A stretch of 64,000 nucleotides of DNA from NCBI RefSeq assembly GCF_006094435.1, contig NZ_CP034783.1:5173001-5237000 (forward strand), in the 5' to 3' direction. The notes beneath the pieces were generated by a model. It worked only from the letters and a program-made list of their open reading frames with translations. It did not search any database and was not told the DNA's origin. Both the position numbers and the translations under genes were made by a program. This document shows positions 27,740 to 37,402 of the stretch, one piece after another. Position 1 is the first letter of the stretch. The number at the start of each line of letters is the position of its first letter. The stretch comes from Pseudomonas sp. MPC6. Lineage in GTDB: Bacteria > Pseudomonadota > Gammaproteobacteria > Pseudomonadales > Pseudomonadaceae.

Positions 27740-29062
27740 CTATAAAGGCGTGGTGGAAACGCCCGCCGCAGCGTAGTTCTGGTAACTGGTCATCTGCCTG
27801 GCTATCTGCGAAATCTTGCTGGCGTAGTCCGGGTCGGTGGCGTAACCGGCCTTCTGCAACTCGCGCACAAATTGTTCCGGGTTATCGGCGGATTTCACCA
27901 CGTCTTGATAACGATTGTTCGATTGCAGCAAGGTCACCAGGTCATGGAAGCTGTCCTTGTACGAGGCGTAGGAACGGAACTGCGCCGTTTCCTTGACCAT
28001 TGCGCCATTTCTGAATTCGCTGGTGATCGCCCGCGCCGAGTCGCCCTGCCAGCTGCTGCCGGCCTTGATGCCGAACAGGTTGTGGCTGCTGCTGCCGTCC
28101 TGGGCGCGCATGACCGATTTGCCCCAACCGGTTTCCAGGGCGGCCTGGGCCACCAGGTAACGCGGATCGACGCCGATGCGGTCGGCGGCTTCCTTGGCCA
28201 TGGGCAGCATGGTGCTGACGAAGTCGTCGGCGGAGCTGAAGGCTTTTTTCGCCGGGGCCAGGGGGATTTGCGCCATGGCACGACCCTGGATCTGCAGGCG
28301 CCCGCTGGCGGCGGTATCGGTTTGTGCGGTCAGCCAGTCGCCGTTGTACAGGGGGCCGGCGCCGGTTGGAGTGCTTGGCGGCAGCTGGACCTGGTTCAGC
28401 GCCGTGGTGGCGGACGGCGCCGTGGTCGCTGTCTTGGTCGATGCCGACGGTACCAGCCCGGCGAGCAAGCGGTCGGCCAGTTTTGGTGGCAGGGCCAGGC
28501 GTCGCTGGTTGATCAGGGCCATGTCGTTGTGATGCGCGCCCTCGCCCGCGCTCGCGGTCGACTGTACCGAGCGCGAAGCCCACAGCGGTCGCTCGCCATT
28601 GAGGCGCGACAAGGGGCCGTGGGTGGCGGTCGTGCCGGCGGCGATCGGTGTTTCCACCGCGGCTTTCGCGGCTGCCTGCTTGGCGGCGGACGCGGCAGCG
28701 GCCTCGCCCGGCGCCAGCGGTTTGTTCTTCGCCATCTGCCGCATCAACACGTCCGCCAGGCCGATGCCGCCGCCTTCGCGGGACATGGAGACGGCGAGCT
28801 GCTGGTCGTACATTTCCTGGTACTGCTTGGCCGCCGGGGTGTTGAGCGGGTTGTCCTGGCCCAGCGCGTCGGTGGCCGAGCGCATGGATTTGAGCATTTC
28901 GCCGAGGAACAGCGACTCGAATTCCTGCGCGACCTTGCGCAGGTTGCCGTCGCTGTTCTTGTCGCCGACCTTGAGCTGGTTGAGGCGATTGAGGTCCGAA
29001 TAGGACCCCGAGTCGCTGCTGCTGACCCCCACTCCGCCCTTGCGCATGTCCATGGTCGTCAT
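27740..29062 (-). CDS. flgJ: Flagellar rod assembly protein/muramidase FlgJ
   Basis: FlgJ caps the growing rod and opens the peptidoglycan. The 440-residue product has an N-terminal rod-cap domain (about 25-110, FESLFLGEMLKSMR, EMYDQQLAVSMS). A long Ala/Thr-rich linker (about 115-270) follows. The C-terminal glucosaminidase domain (about 285-430) shows YLVAQAALETGWGKS, with the catalytic Glu, and NLFGIKAGSSW. The length exceeds the enteric protein by about 125 residues because of the linker. The start at 29062 is preferred; an internal ATG three codons in is possible. Confidence 0.95.
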   Translation of the reverse strand: MTTMDMRKGGVGVSSSDSGSYSDLNRLNQLKVGDKNSDGNLRKVAQEFESLFLGEMLKSMRSATDALGQDNPLNTPAAKQYQEMYDQQLAVSMSREGGGIGLADVLMRQMAKNKPLAPGEAAAASAAKQAAAKAAVETPIAAGTTATHGPLSRLNGERPLWASRSVQSTASAGEGAHHNDMALINQRRLALPPKLADRLLAGLVPSASTKTATTAPSATTALNQVQLPPSTPTGAGPLYNGDWLTAQTDTAASGRLQIQGRAMAQIPLAPAKKAFSSADDFVSTMLPMAKEAADRIGVDPRYLVAQAALETGWGKSVMRAQDGSSSHNLFGIKAGSSWQGDSARAITSEFRNGAMVKETAQFRSYASYKDSFHDLVTLLQSNNRYQDVVKSADNPEQFVRELQKAGYATDPDYASKISQIARQMTSYQNYAAAGVSTTPL

Positions 29063-29064
29063 CC

Positions 29065-30180
29065 TCAGATCACGATCAAGTCGGCTTGCAAGGCGCCGGC
29101 CTGTTTCAGCGCTTCGAGGATGGCCATCAAGTCACCCGGCGCGGCGCCGACCTGGTTCACCGCCCGCACGATTTCGTCGAGGGTGGTGCCCGGGCCGAAC
29201 TTGAACATCGGCTTGGCTTCCTGCTGGGCGTTGACCCGCGAGCGCGGCACGACTGCCGTCTGCCCGTTGGACAGCGGGCCGGGCTGGCTGACGATCGGGT
29301 CTTCGGTGATGGTCACCGTCAGGCTGCCGTGGGTCACGGCGGCCGGCGATACCTTGACGTTCTGGCCGATCACGATGGTGCCGGTGCGCGAGTTGATGAT
29401 GACTTTCGCCACCGCCTGGCCCGGATCGACTTCGAGGTTTTCGAGGATCGACAGGTAGTCGACGCGCTGGCTGGGATCGAGCGGCGCGCTGACCCGAATC
29501 GAGCCGCCGTCGATGGCCTGGGCGACGCCGGGGCCGAGCAGGTCGTTGATCTTGTCGACGATGCGCTTGGCGGTGGTGAAGTCCGAACGGTTGAGGTTCA
29601 GGGTCAGGCTGTTGCCCTGGTTGAACCCGCTCGGCACCGAACGCTCGACCGAGGCCCCACCGGGGATGCGCCCGGCCGAGGGCACGTTGACGGTGATCTT
29701 GGAGCCATCGCGACCTTCGGCATCGAAGCCGCCGACCACCAGGTTGCCCTGGGCGATGGCGTAGACGTTGCCGTCGATCCCCTTGAGCGGGGTCAGCAGC
29801 AAGGTGCCGCCGCGCAGGCTCTTGGAGTTGCCGATGGAGGACACGGTAATGTCGATCTGCTGACCCGGCTTGGCGAACGCCGGCAGGTCGGCACTGATCG
29901 ACACGGCCGCGACGTTTTTCAATTGCACGTTGCCCGAACCCGGCGGCACCTTGATGCCGAACTGCGAGAGCATGTTGTTGAAGGTCTGCAGGGTGAACGG
30001 GGTCTGGGTCGTCTGGTCGCCGGTGCCGTTAAGCCCGACCACCAGGCCGTAGCCGATCAATTGGTTGGAGCGCACCCCGGAAATGCTCGCGATGTCCTTC
30101 AGGCGCTCGGCCTGGACGCTGGACGCTGCACACACCATCAAGGCCGCAACGATGAGACTTCTCAAATTCAACGTGGCCAC
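29065..30180 (-). CDS. flgI: Flagellar P-ring protein FlgI
   Basis: FlgI is exported by the Sec pathway and forms the peptidoglycan-level bushing around the rod. The 371-residue product has a signal peptide (cleavage after about residue 24, SSVQA) and then [20 protein letters not shown], the family opening. The end [19 protein letters not shown] is typical. The start is GTG, directly next to the flgH stop. Confidence 0.96.
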   Translation of the reverse strand: MATLNLRSLIVAALMVCAASSVQAERLKDIASISGVRSNQLIGYGLVVGLNGTGDQTTQTPFTLQTFNNMLSQFGIKVPPGSGNVQLKNVAAVSISADLPAFAKPGQQIDITVSSIGNSKSLRGGTLLLTPLKGIDGNVYAIAQGNLVVGGFDAEGRDGSKITVNVPSAGRIPGGASVERSVPSGFNQGNSLTLNLNRSDFTTAKRIVDKINDLLGPGVAQAIDGGSIRVSAPLDPSQRVDYLSILENLEVDPGQAVAKVIINSRTGTIVIGQNVKVSPAAVTHGSLTVTITEDPIVSQPGPLSNGQTAVVPRSRVNAQQEAKPMFKFGPGTTLDEIVRAVNQVGAAPGDLMAILEALKQAGALQADLIVI

Positions 30181-30876
30181 CTAGAAAGGGAACAGCGGGC
30201 TGAGGAAGAAACGGTCGAACCAGCCTGGCTGACTCGCGTCGGCAAAGGCACCGGTGCCCGAATAGGTGATGCGTGCGTCGGCGACCCGGGTCGAGGACAC
30301 GGTGTTGTCGGTGGCGATGTCATCGGCGCGCACCAGGCCGGCAATCCGCACCAGCTCGTCGCCGGTGTTGAGGGTCAGCCACTTCTCGCCGCGCACGGCG
30401 ATGATGCCGTTGGGCAAGACGTCGGCGACGGTCACCGTGATCGAACCGGTCAGGCTGTTGCTCTGGCCGGACTTGCTGTCGCCCTTGGTCGCGCGGTCGC
30501 CGGCGTAACCGACGTCCAGGCTCAGGTTACCGCTGCCCACTGGATCGTTGGTGCTCAGGCCGCCGCCGAAAAACGAGCTCAGGCCGATGTCGGTCTTGCT
30601 GTTCTTGGCGGTTTGCGAATTGGCGTTCTTGCTGGCCTGGGTGCGCTCGTTCAGGGTGATGGTGATGATGTCACCGACCCGGAACGCCTTGCGGTCGCTG
30701 TACAGGTTCTGTTCGAAACCGGCCTGGTAGATCGAGCCGTTGTTGGCCGCCGCCGGCAGTGGCGTGCGCGGCAACACCGGGGCGTAGTAAGGGTCATTGG
30801 GCTTGGGCGGTGGGGCGACACAACCCGCGAGCGCGGTGATCCCACTCAGTGCCAGGACAGATACAAAGCGATTCAT
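30181..30876 (-). CDS. flgH: Flagellar L-ring lipoprotein FlgH
   Basis: FlgH forms the outer-membrane ring. The 231-residue precursor has a lipoprotein signal with lipobox LAGC (lipidated Cys19). Family motifs [18 protein letters not shown] and [25 protein letters not shown] sequence are complete across the centre, and the end is FLSPLFPF. It lies 52 bases after flgG on the same strand. Confidence 0.96.
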   Translation of the reverse strand: MNRFVSVLALSGITALAGCVAPPPKPNDPYYAPVLPRTPLPAAANNGSIYQAGFEQNLYSDRKAFRVGDIITITLNERTQASKNANSQTAKNSKTDIGLSSFFGGGLSTNDPVGSGNLSLDVGYAGDRATKGDSKSGQSNSLTGSITVTVADVLPNGIIAVRGEKWLTLNTGDELVRIAGLVRADDIATDNTVSSTRVADARITYSGTGAFADASQPGWFDRFFLSPLFPF

Positions 30877-30928
30877 GACCCTACCTCACGGTGTTGCTGG
30901 CGACCACGTGGCCGCCCCATGGACTTGA

Positions 30929-31714
30929 TTACAGATTCTGCGTGACGAACGAGAGCATCTGGTCGGCGGTGGAAATCACCTTGGAGTTCATCTCGTAGGC
31001 GCGTTGAGTGGTGATCATGTTGACCATCTCTTCAACGGTGCTGACGTTGGAGGTTTCCAGGGTGTTCTGCAGCGTGGTGCCGAAACCCGCCAGGCCCGGG
31101 GTGCCGACTTGCGGCGCGCCGCTGGCGGCGGTTTCCAGGAACAGGTTGTTGCCCACTGCCTGCAGGCCGGCCGGGTTGATGAAGTCGGCGGTTTGCAGGT
31201 TGCCGATCACCTGGGCGGCCGGGTTGCCGGCCACGGTGATGGACACGGTGCCGTCGCGACCGACCGTGAAGGTCTGGGCGTCGTTCGGGATGACGATGGC
31301 CGGTTCCAGGGCGAAGCCGCTGGCGTTGACGATCTGGCCGTTGGAGTCGAGGTGGAAGGTACCGTCACGGGTGTAGGACGTGGTGCCGTCCGGCTGCAGG
31401 ATCTGGAAGAAACCGCGGCCGTCGATGGCCATGTCCAACGGTTGCTCGGTGGTCTGCAGGCTGCCGGCGGTGAAGTTTTTCTGGGTGCCGACGATGCGCA
31501 CACCGGTGCCCACTTGCAGACCCGACGGCAGTTCGCTGTCCTGGGTCGACTGGGCGCCTGGCTGGCGCTTGATCTGGTAGAGCAAGTCCTGGAACTCGGC
31601 GCGGTCACGTTTGAAACCCGTGGTCGAGACGTTGGCCAGGTTGTTGGAAATGGTCGTCAGGTTGGTGTCCTGGGCGGACAGGCCTGTTTTGGCAACCCAT
31701 AGAGCCGGAAGCAT
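30929..31714 (-). CDS. flgG: Flagellar distal rod protein FlgG
   Basis: FlgG is the major distal rod subunit. The 261-residue product starts MLPALWVAKTGLSAQDTNL, contains NLANVSTTGFKRDRAEFQD, and ends with the rod/hook C-terminal motif EEMVNMITTQRAYEMNSKV. Length is exactly that expected. It follows flgF by 48 bases. Confidence 0.97.
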   Translation of the reverse strand: MLPALWVAKTGLSAQDTNLTTISNNLANVSTTGFKRDRAEFQDLLYQIKRQPGAQSTQDSELPSGLQVGTGVRIVGTQKNFTAGSLQTTEQPLDMAIDGRGFFQILQPDGTTSYTRDGTFHLDSNGQIVNASGFALEPAIVIPNDAQTFTVGRDGTVSITVAGNPAAQVIGNLQTADFINPAGLQAVGNNLFLETAASGAPQVGTPGLAGFGTTLQNTLETSNVSTVEEMVNMITTQRAYEMNSKVISTADQMLSFVTQNL

Positions 31715-31762
31715 TCGATTCTCCTCGTGCGCCTGTTTTACGGCGCGACGTTCTGATGATTA

Positions 31763-32500
31763 TTAGATCTGCAAGACCCGAGCCATGGCCTGGTCGTCTT
31801 CTTTGGCGGTGTTCATCATCTTGACGTGCAGTTCGAACTGCTTGGCCAGGGCCAGCACCGAGGTCATCTCTTCCACGGCATTGACGTTGCTCGACTCGAG
31901 GAAGCCGGACACCAGCTTGACGTTGGCATCGGCCTGCGCCGGCTGGCCGTCCTTGGTGTGGATCGAACCGTCCAGGCCCTTGGTCATGTTCTTGAAGTCC
32001 GGGTTGACCAGTTTGATCCGGTCGACTTGCGCCATCACCCGCGGGCCCTCGCCCATCGCCCGAATGCTGATGCTGCCGTCCTCGCCCACTTCGATCTGCT
32101 GCTCGGGCGGCACGGCAATCGGCCCGCCATTGCCCAGCACCGGCATGCCGTTGCCGGCCCGCAACACGCCGAGGGCGTCGACGTTCAGGCTGCCGGTGCG
32201 CACGTAGCTTTCGCCGCCGTTGGGGTTCTGCACCGCAATCCAGCCGTTGCCTTGCACGGCGACATCGAGGTCGCGGCCGGTTTCTACCAGCGCACCAGGG
32301 GAAAAGTCGGTGGCCGGGCGCTCGGTCAGGGCAAACGCCCGCGCCGCAAAGCCGTCACCGAACACCGGCATCGAACGCGCCTGCTCCAGGTCTTTCTGGA
32401 AGCCGTTGGTGGAGATGTTCGCCAGGTTGTTCGCATGAGCCTTCTGCGCCAGTGCATTCTGGCTGGCGCCGGTCATTGCCACATAAAGGTACTTGTCCAC
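31763..32500 (-). CDS. flgF: Flagellar proximal rod protein FlgF
   Basis: FlgF is one of the proximal rod subunits. The best start is the GTG at 32500 (VDKYLYVAMTGASQ), placed after an AGAGGAAAG site; the longer reading to 32602 has no support. The resulting 245-residue protein has NLANISTNGFQKDLEQ near its start and VEEMTSVLALAKQFELHVKM at its end, as in the family. It is the first gene of flgFGHIJKL. flgBCDE do not precede it; phhR does. Confidence 0.95.
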   Translation of the reverse strand: MDKYLYVAMTGASQNALAQKAHANNLANISTNGFQKDLEQARSMPVFGDGFAARAFALTERPATDFSPGALVETGRDLDVAVQGNGWIAVQNPNGGESYVRTGSLNVDALGVLRAGNGMPVLGNGGPIAVPPEQQIEVGEDGSISIRAMGEGPRVMAQVDRIKLVNPDFKNMTKGLDGSIHTKDGQPAQADANVKLVSGFLESSNVNAVEEMTSVLALAKQFELHVKMMNTAKEDDQAMARVLQI

Positions 32501-32557
32501 ACTCTTTCCTCTGCCTGCCGGACGTTTGCCGCCCAGTGCTGTACTGCTGAGCCATAA

Positions 32558-32572
32558 GCAATTTGCAGACCA
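32558..32572 (-). promoter_or_regulatory. Possible sigma-54 promoter of flgF operon
   Basis: The minus strand reads TGGTCT-GCAAA-TTGC. The invariant GG and GC are ten bases apart and the -12 box is exact, but the -24 box has three mismatches. It is 58 bases before the flgF start, in line with the other sigma-54 sites of the cluster. Confidence 0.5.
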
Positions 32573-32715
32573 ACTTTTTTCTGGCGGTGCAGGGGCCGGC
32601 AAACAAGGGGGTTGAGGGGTTCAGAGGGGATTGGGGGAATGGGTTGGAGACGAAAAACCGGCGGTGTCATGCCGTCAGGCGGCAAGGATTGGTCTCGGGT
32701 AATGGCCGCCACCGC

Positions 32716-32800
32716 CTTCGCGAGCAAGCCCGCTCCCACATTTGACCGGGTTCCTCCAGGAAAAACGCGATCAAATGTGGGAGCGGGCTTGCTCGCGAAG
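32716..32800. repeat. Inverted REP pair upstream of flgF
   Basis: Two copies of the second REP type (GTGGGAGCGGGCTTGCTCGC) face each other, with arms of at least 25 bases (32716-32740 and 32776-32800) and pairing that extends further inwards. It lies between the convergent end of phhR and the start of flgF, and could act as a strong hairpin. The rest of the 328-base gap, apart from the possible flgF promoter, shows nothing. Confidence 0.85.
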
Positions 32801-32828
32801 AGGCCGGAACAAACACCGCAAGTGCCCG

Positions 32829-34388
32829 CTATGACTCCGTCTTGCCCACCTCGTACTCACGCAACTTGTTGGCAATGGTGGTATGCGAAACCCCCAACCG
32901 CTTCCCCAGTTGCCGACTGCTCGGATGCTCGGAATACAGCCGCTCCAGCACCGCCTTTTCGAAGCGCCCGACAATCTCGTCCAGCCCGCCCTCCAGCGAG
33001 AAATCGCCAAGGGGCTGACGCACCCCATAATCCGGCAGTCGAATGTGCTCGGCCTTGACCGTCCCGCCCTCGCACAACGAAACCGCCTGGAACAACACGT
33101 TCTCCAGTTGCCGGACATTGCCCGGCCAATGGTAGTGGCTGAGCCGCTCCATCGCCGCCGGCGCCAGTTTCGGCAGCGGGCAACCGATCTGCCGGCTGGC
33201 CTGATCGAGGAAGTGCTCCACCAGCGGCGTCAACCCGTCCAGGCACTCGCGCAACGGCGGGATGTGCAACGACAACACGTTCAGGCGGTGATACAGATCC
33301 TGGCGAAACTCCCCCCGTGCGCACAGCTCGGACAGGTCGACCTGGGTCGCGCAGATCACGCGCACATCCAGGTAAACCTCTTCATCACTGCCGACGCGAC
33401 GAAAGCATCCGTCCTGCAGGAAGCGCAGCAATTTCACCTGCAGCCGCGGGCTCATTTCGCCGACGCCATCGAGAAACAGCGTACCGCCCGCCGTCAGCTC
33501 CAGCAGCCCGAGCTTGCCTTCGGCCCGCGCCCCTTCGAAGGCCCCGGGGCCGTAGCCGAACAACTCGGTCTCGGCCATGGATTCCGGCAGCCCGGCGCAG
33601 TTGAGCGCCATCAGCGGAGACTGGCCACGGGGGCTCGCCAGGTGGCAGGCGCGCGCCAGCAACTCCTTGCCGGTGCCGGTTTCGCCTTCGATCAAGAGCG
33701 GCGCATCCAGCGGCGCCATGCGCCGAGCTTCGCGCACCACGGCGGCCATCACTTTCGAACTCTGGAAGATGCTGTCGAAACCGCGCAGTTCCTGCTTGCG
33801 CACGTTATAAATGCGCTCCCCCACCCGATCCGCGCGATGCAGGGTCAGCACCGCGCCGGCCATGGCTTCGCTGTCGTCATGCTCCGATTGCAACGGCGCA
33901 ATGTCGGCGAGAAACACGTCGCCCTTGACCTTGACCCGCAGCCCGTTGATCCGCGACTTGTTGGCGCGCACCAGTTCCGGCAAGTCGAAATCCTCGGCGT
34001 AGCGCGACAACGGGATCCCCGGCACCTCATCGACGCGCACCCCGAGCAACTGCGCCGCCGCGCGGTTGGCCGCCACGATCGAGCCGCCCATGTCGATCGA
34101 CAGCACCGGAAACTCCAGCGCGCCGAGCAAGGCATTGAGCTCCATGTGCCGACGCTCGCTGGGCATCAGCCCTACACGCTTGACCCCGAAGACCCCGGCA
34201 ATCGATTCGAATTTCGGCCGCAGTGCCTGGAACTGAATGTTGATCAGGTTCGGGCAATGCAGGTAGATGGCATTGCCATGCTCACCGCCGACCTCGCCGC
34301 GAGCGACGTTGATCCCGTACTCCACCAGCAGGTTGAGAATGTCGCGCAGAATGCCGATGCGGTTCTGGCAGTGGACTTTGATACGCAT
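32829..34388 (-). CDS. phhR: TyrR-family regulator of aromatic amino acid catabolism PhhR
   Basis: PhhR activates phhABC in response to Phe and Tyr. The 519-residue product begins MRIKVHCQNRIGILRDI, an ACT domain (1-75). A PAS domain (about 80-180) and an AAA+ domain with Walker A GETGTGKE follow, and the protein ends in a helix-turn-helix (SSRQLGKRLGVSHTTIANKL). The sigma-54 contact loop reads GAFEGA instead of GAFTGA, as in TyrR-type proteins that work with sigma-70. The ATG at 34388 is chosen because the ACT domain begins there. It is divergent from phhA. Confidence 0.95.
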   Translation of the reverse strand: MRIKVHCQNRIGILRDILNLLVEYGINVARGEVGGEHGNAIYLHCPNLINIQFQALRPKFESIAGVFGVKRVGLMPSERRHMELNALLGALEFPVLSIDMGGSIVAANRAAAQLLGVRVDEVPGIPLSRYAEDFDLPELVRANKSRINGLRVKVKGDVFLADIAPLQSEHDDSEAMAGAVLTLHRADRVGERIYNVRKQELRGFDSIFQSSKVMAAVVREARRMAPLDAPLLIEGETGTGKELLARACHLASPRGQSPLMALNCAGLPESMAETELFGYGPGAFEGARAEGKLGLLELTAGGTLFLDGVGEMSPRLQVKLLRFLQDGCFRRVGSDEEVYLDVRVICATQVDLSELCARGEFRQDLYHRLNVLSLHIPPLRECLDGLTPLVEHFLDQASRQIGCPLPKLAPAAMERLSHYHWPGNVRQLENVLFQAVSLCEGGTVKAEHIRLPDYGVRQPLGDFSLEGGLDEIVGRFEKAVLERLYSEHPSSRQLGKRLGVSHTTIANKLREYEVGKTES

Positions 34389-34433
34389 ATAAAGGCCCGA
34401 AAATTCGGTGAATGAGTTGATGCCCGTGCACAC

Positions 34434-34525
34434 CTGTAGGAGCTGGCTTGCCAGCGAAGGCGGTGTGTCAGCCAATACATGTATCGAATGACACACCGCT
34501 TTCGCTGGCAAGCCAGCTCCTACAG
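34434..34525. repeat. Inverted REP pair in the phhR-phhA gap
   Basis: Two facing copies of the GAGCTGGCTTGCCAGC type lie 46 bases upstream of the phhR start. The rest of the 398-base gap holds the phhA regulatory region. Confidence 0.88.
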
Positions 34526-34647
34526 ATGTGCCAATGCCTTTGAGTGTATTTTTCTGCTGAGGCGCTCAGATAGTCGTCAAGATTATGTGACACCTGGAAG
34601 CCATTTCAAGCCCGCAGATCTCAATACTTGCGCGGCACCCGGCAAAC

Positions 34648-34665
34648 CGTAACGAATACTTTACG
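34648..34665 (+). promoter_or_regulatory. TyrR/PhhR-type box upstream of phhA
   Basis: The sequence CGTAAC-GAATAC-TTTACG matches the TyrR-family operator TGTAAA-N6-TTTACA at the core positions of both half-sites. It lies about 120 bases before the phhA start. PhhR binding is inference from the adjacent regulator gene. Confidence 0.65.
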
Positions 34666-34786
34666 AAAACCGTGGTTTTTTCCTGCGCCCGCTGCAAACC
34701 ACCTGCTGCAACGCCGAACGCCTTGGGGTATTTCTAAGTCCATAGCAGGACATAACAAGAACGAAATCCCCTAGCAGGAGAGCAGC

Positions 34787-35572
34787 ATGAAGCAGACGCA
34801 CTACGTGGCTCGCGAGCCCGATGCGCAAGGTTTTATCGACTACCCCGCCGAAGAACACGCGGTGTGGAACACGCTGATCACTCGCCAACTGAAAGTGATC
34901 GAAGGGCGTGCGTGCCAGGAATACCTGGACGGTATCGAAAAACTCGGTCTGCCCCACGACCGCATTCCGCAACTGGGCGAGATCAACAAGGTGCTCGCTG
35001 AAACCACCGGCTGGCAAGTCGCCCGGGTGCCTGCACTGATCCCCTTCCAGACCTTTTTTGAATTGCTCGCCAACAAGCAGTTTCCGGTGGCGACCTTTAT
35101 TCGTACCCGCGAAGAGCTGGATTACCTGCAAGAGCCGGACATTTTCCACGAGATCTTCGGTCACTGCCCGCTGCTGACTAACCCCTGGTTCGCCGAATTC
35201 ACCCACACCTACGGCAAACTCGGCCTGCAGGCGACCAAGGAAGAGCGCGTGTACCTGGCGCGCCTGTACTGGATGACCATCGAGTTTGGCCTGGTCGATA
35301 CGCCGCAAGGCCTGCGCATCTACGGCGGCGGCATCCTGTCCTCGCCTAAGGAAACGGTGTACTGCCTGTCGAACGAACCTGAACACCACACGTTCGACCC
35401 GCTGGAATGCATGCGCACGCCGTATCGCATCGACATCCTGCAGCCGCTGTACTTTGTCCTGCCGAACCTCAAGCGCCTGTTCGATGTGGCCCATGAAGAC
35501 ATCATGAGCATGGTCAAGCAAGGCATGCAGCTGGGCTTGCACACCCCCAAATTTCCGCCCAAAGCTGCGTGA
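34787..35572 (+). CDS. phhA: Phenylalanine 4-monooxygenase
   Basis: The enzyme hydroxylates phenylalanine to tyrosine using tetrahydrobiopterin, O2 and Fe(II). The 261-residue bacterial-type monomer keeps the iron ligands His121 and His126 (FHEIFGHCPLL) and Glu166 (MTIEFGL). An AGGAG site lies seven bases before the ATG. It is the first gene of phhABC and is divergent from phhR. Confidence 0.97.
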   Translation: MKQTHYVAREPDAQGFIDYPAEEHAVWNTLITRQLKVIEGRACQEYLDGIEKLGLPHDRIPQLGEINKVLAETTGWQVARVPALIPFQTFFELLANKQFPVATFIRTREELDYLQEPDIFHEIFGHCPLLTNPWFAEFTHTYGKLGLQATKEERVYLARLYWMTIEFGLVDTPQGLRIYGGGILSSPKETVYCLSNEPEHHTFDPLECMRTPYRIDILQPLYFVLPNLKRLFDVAHEDIMSMVKQGMQLGLHTPKFPPKAA

Positions 35573-35676
35573 TCCGCAGCTTTTAGAATCAAGTGAGCCT
35601 GTCGGGAACCGACGCTTTGGTTTAGCGTGGGAGCACTGACGGCCGATTTCCAATAATTCGATTTCAGGAATTCATC

Positions 35677-36033
35677 ATGTCCACATTGAACCAAGCCCAC
35701 TGCGAAGCCTGCCAAGCCGGCGCCCCTCAGGTCAGCGACGAAGAACTGCCGGTGCTGCTCAAGCAGATCCCCGACTGGAACATCGAAGTTCGCGACGGCG
35801 TGATGCAGCTGGAAAAAGTGTTCCTGTTCAAGAATTTCAAGCACGCCCTGGCGTTCACCAACGCCGTCGGTGAAATCTCCGAGGCCGAAGGTCACCACCC
35901 GGGCCTGCTGACCGAGTGGGGCAAAGTCACCGTGACCTGGTGGAGCCATTCCATCAAGGGCCTGCACCGCAACGATTTCATCATGGCCGCGCGCACCGAC
36001 GACGTGGCCAAGGACGCCGAGGGCCGCAAATAA
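35677..36033 (+). CDS. phhB: Pterin-4a-carbinolamine dehydratase
   Basis: PhhB dehydrates the 4a-hydroxy-pterin made by PhhA so the cofactor can be recycled. The 118-residue protein has the PCD active-site segment [21 protein letters not shown] with the His-His pair. Its stop overlaps the phhC start (TAATG), which suggests coupled translation. Confidence 0.96.
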   Translation: MSTLNQAHCEACQAGAPQVSDEELPVLLKQIPDWNIEVRDGVMQLEKVFLFKNFKHALAFTNAVGEISEAEGHHPGLLTEWGKVTVTWWSHSIKGLHRNDFIMAARTDDVAKDAEGRK

Positions 36034-37226
36034 TGCATTTCGACGCCATAGGCCGAGTCCCCGGCGACCCGATCCTCGGCCTGATGGAGGCCTATGCGCA
36101 GGACCCGAACCCGCGCAAATTCGACCTCGGCGTGGGCGTCTACAAAGATGCCCAGGGCCTGACCTCGATCCCTCAGGCGGTGAAGCTCGCCGAGGCGCAG
36201 CTGGTGGATCGTCAGGCCACCAAGACCTACATCGGCGGCCACGGCGAACCGGCGTTCGGCAAAGTCATCAATGAGCTGGTACTGGGTGCCGACTCTGCGC
36301 TGATCGCCGAACAACGGGCCGGCGTGACGCAGACGCCGGGCGGCACCGGCGCATTGCGCCTGAGCGCCGACTTCATCGCGCAGTGCCTGCCGGGCCGTGG
36401 CGTGTGGTTGAGCAACCCGACCTGGCCGATTCATGAAACCATCTTCGCCGCGGCGGGGGTCAAGGTCAGTCACTACCCTTACGTGGGCAGCGACAACCGT
36501 CTCGACGTCGACGCGATGCTGGCGGCACTCGAAGCAGCGCCAAAGGGTGATGTCGTGCTGCTGCACGCCTGCTGCCACAATCCGACCGGGTTCGACCTGT
36601 CCCATGACGACTGGCGCCGGTTATTGAAGGTCGTGCGCAGCCGCGACCTGCTGCCCCTGATTGACTTTGCCTACCAGGGCTTCGGCGATGGCCTGGAACA
36701 GGATGCCTGGTCGACCCGGCTGTTCGCCGCCGAGTTGCCGGAAGTGCTGATCACCAGTTCCTGCTCGAAGAACTTCGGCTTGTACCGCGACCGTACCGGC
36801 GCGTTGATTGTCTGCGCCAAGACCGCCGACAAGCTGGTGGACATCCGCAGCCAACTGGCGAACATCGCCCGCAACCTGTGGTCGACGCCGCCGGATCACG
36901 GCGCCGCTGTCGTGGCGACCATCCTCGGCGATCCGCAGCTGAAAAGTCTCTGGGCCGATGAAGTGGAGACGATGCGCCTGCGTATCGCCCAGCTGCGCAG
37001 CGGCCTGGTGGAAGCCCTGGAGCCGCACGGATTGCGCGAGCGCTTTGCGCATATTGGCGTGCAGCGCGGAATGTTTTCCTACACCGGGTTGACGCCGGAG
37101 CAGGTTAAAAAACTGCGTGATCAGCACAGCGTGTACATGGTCGGCACTGGCCGGGCGAACGTGGCGGGGATAGATGCGACGCGCCTGGATCTGCTGGCCG
37201 AGGCGATTGCCGACGTCTGCAAATAA
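36033..37226 (+). CDS. phhC: Aromatic amino acid aminotransferase PhhC
   Basis: This PLP enzyme transfers the amino group of tyrosine or phenylalanine to 2-oxoglutarate. The 397-residue class I aminotransferase has the opening [18 protein letters not shown], substrate region GVGVYKD, and the Schiff-base lysine, Lys246, in SSCSKNFGLYRDR. The start is the ATG overlapping the phhB stop. The longer in-frame reading from 35916 overlaps phhB and is rejected. A REP cluster follows. Confidence 0.95.
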   Translation: MHFDAIGRVPGDPILGLMEAYAQDPNPRKFDLGVGVYKDAQGLTSIPQAVKLAEAQLVDRQATKTYIGGHGEPAFGKVINELVLGADSALIAEQRAGVTQTPGGTGALRLSADFIAQCLPGRGVWLSNPTWPIHETIFAAAGVKVSHYPYVGSDNRLDVDAMLAALEAAPKGDVVLLHACCHNPTGFDLSHDDWRRLLKVVRSRDLLPLIDFAYQGFGDGLEQDAWSTRLFAAELPEVLITSSCSKNFGLYRDRTGALIVCAKTADKLVDIRSQLANIARNLWSTPPDHGAAVVATILGDPQLKSLWADEVETMRLRIAQLRSGLVEALEPHGLRERFAHIGVQRGMFSYTGLTPEQVKKLRDQHSVYMVGTGRANVAGIDATRLDLLAEAIADVCK

Positions 37227-37240
37227 CCATCTGCCCCCCG

Positions 37241-37402
37241 TGTAGGAGCTGGCTTGCCAGCGAAGGCGGCGTGTCAGCCAACACACCCATCGACTGACAC
37301 GCCACCCCCCTGTAGGAGCTGGCTTGCCAGCGAAGACGGTATATCAGCCAATACATGTATCGACTGACACGCCGCCTTCGCTGGCAAGCCATCTCCTACA
37401 GG
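37241..37402. repeat. REP cluster after phhC
   Basis: Two direct copies (from 37241 and 37312) and one inverted copy (to 37402) of the GAGCTGGCTTGCCAGC type are present. Between 37403 and 37560 no gene is seen; the AT-rich stretch 37428-37500 may hold the promoter of the small gene that follows. Confidence 0.88.

Noticed and set aside
29086..30945. A 619-codon open frame on the plus strand opposite flgI and flgH
   Set aside because: It is antisense to well-identified ring protein genes and rich in His, Arg, Gly and Gln, the usual shadow composition.
34630..34645. GGCACCCGGC near phhA considered as a sigma-54 promoter
   Set aside because: The -12 TTGC element is missing at the right distance.
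34661..35653. A 330-codon minus-strand frame opposite phhA
   Set aside because: phhA on the plus strand has all catalytic residues; the antisense frame has none of its own.
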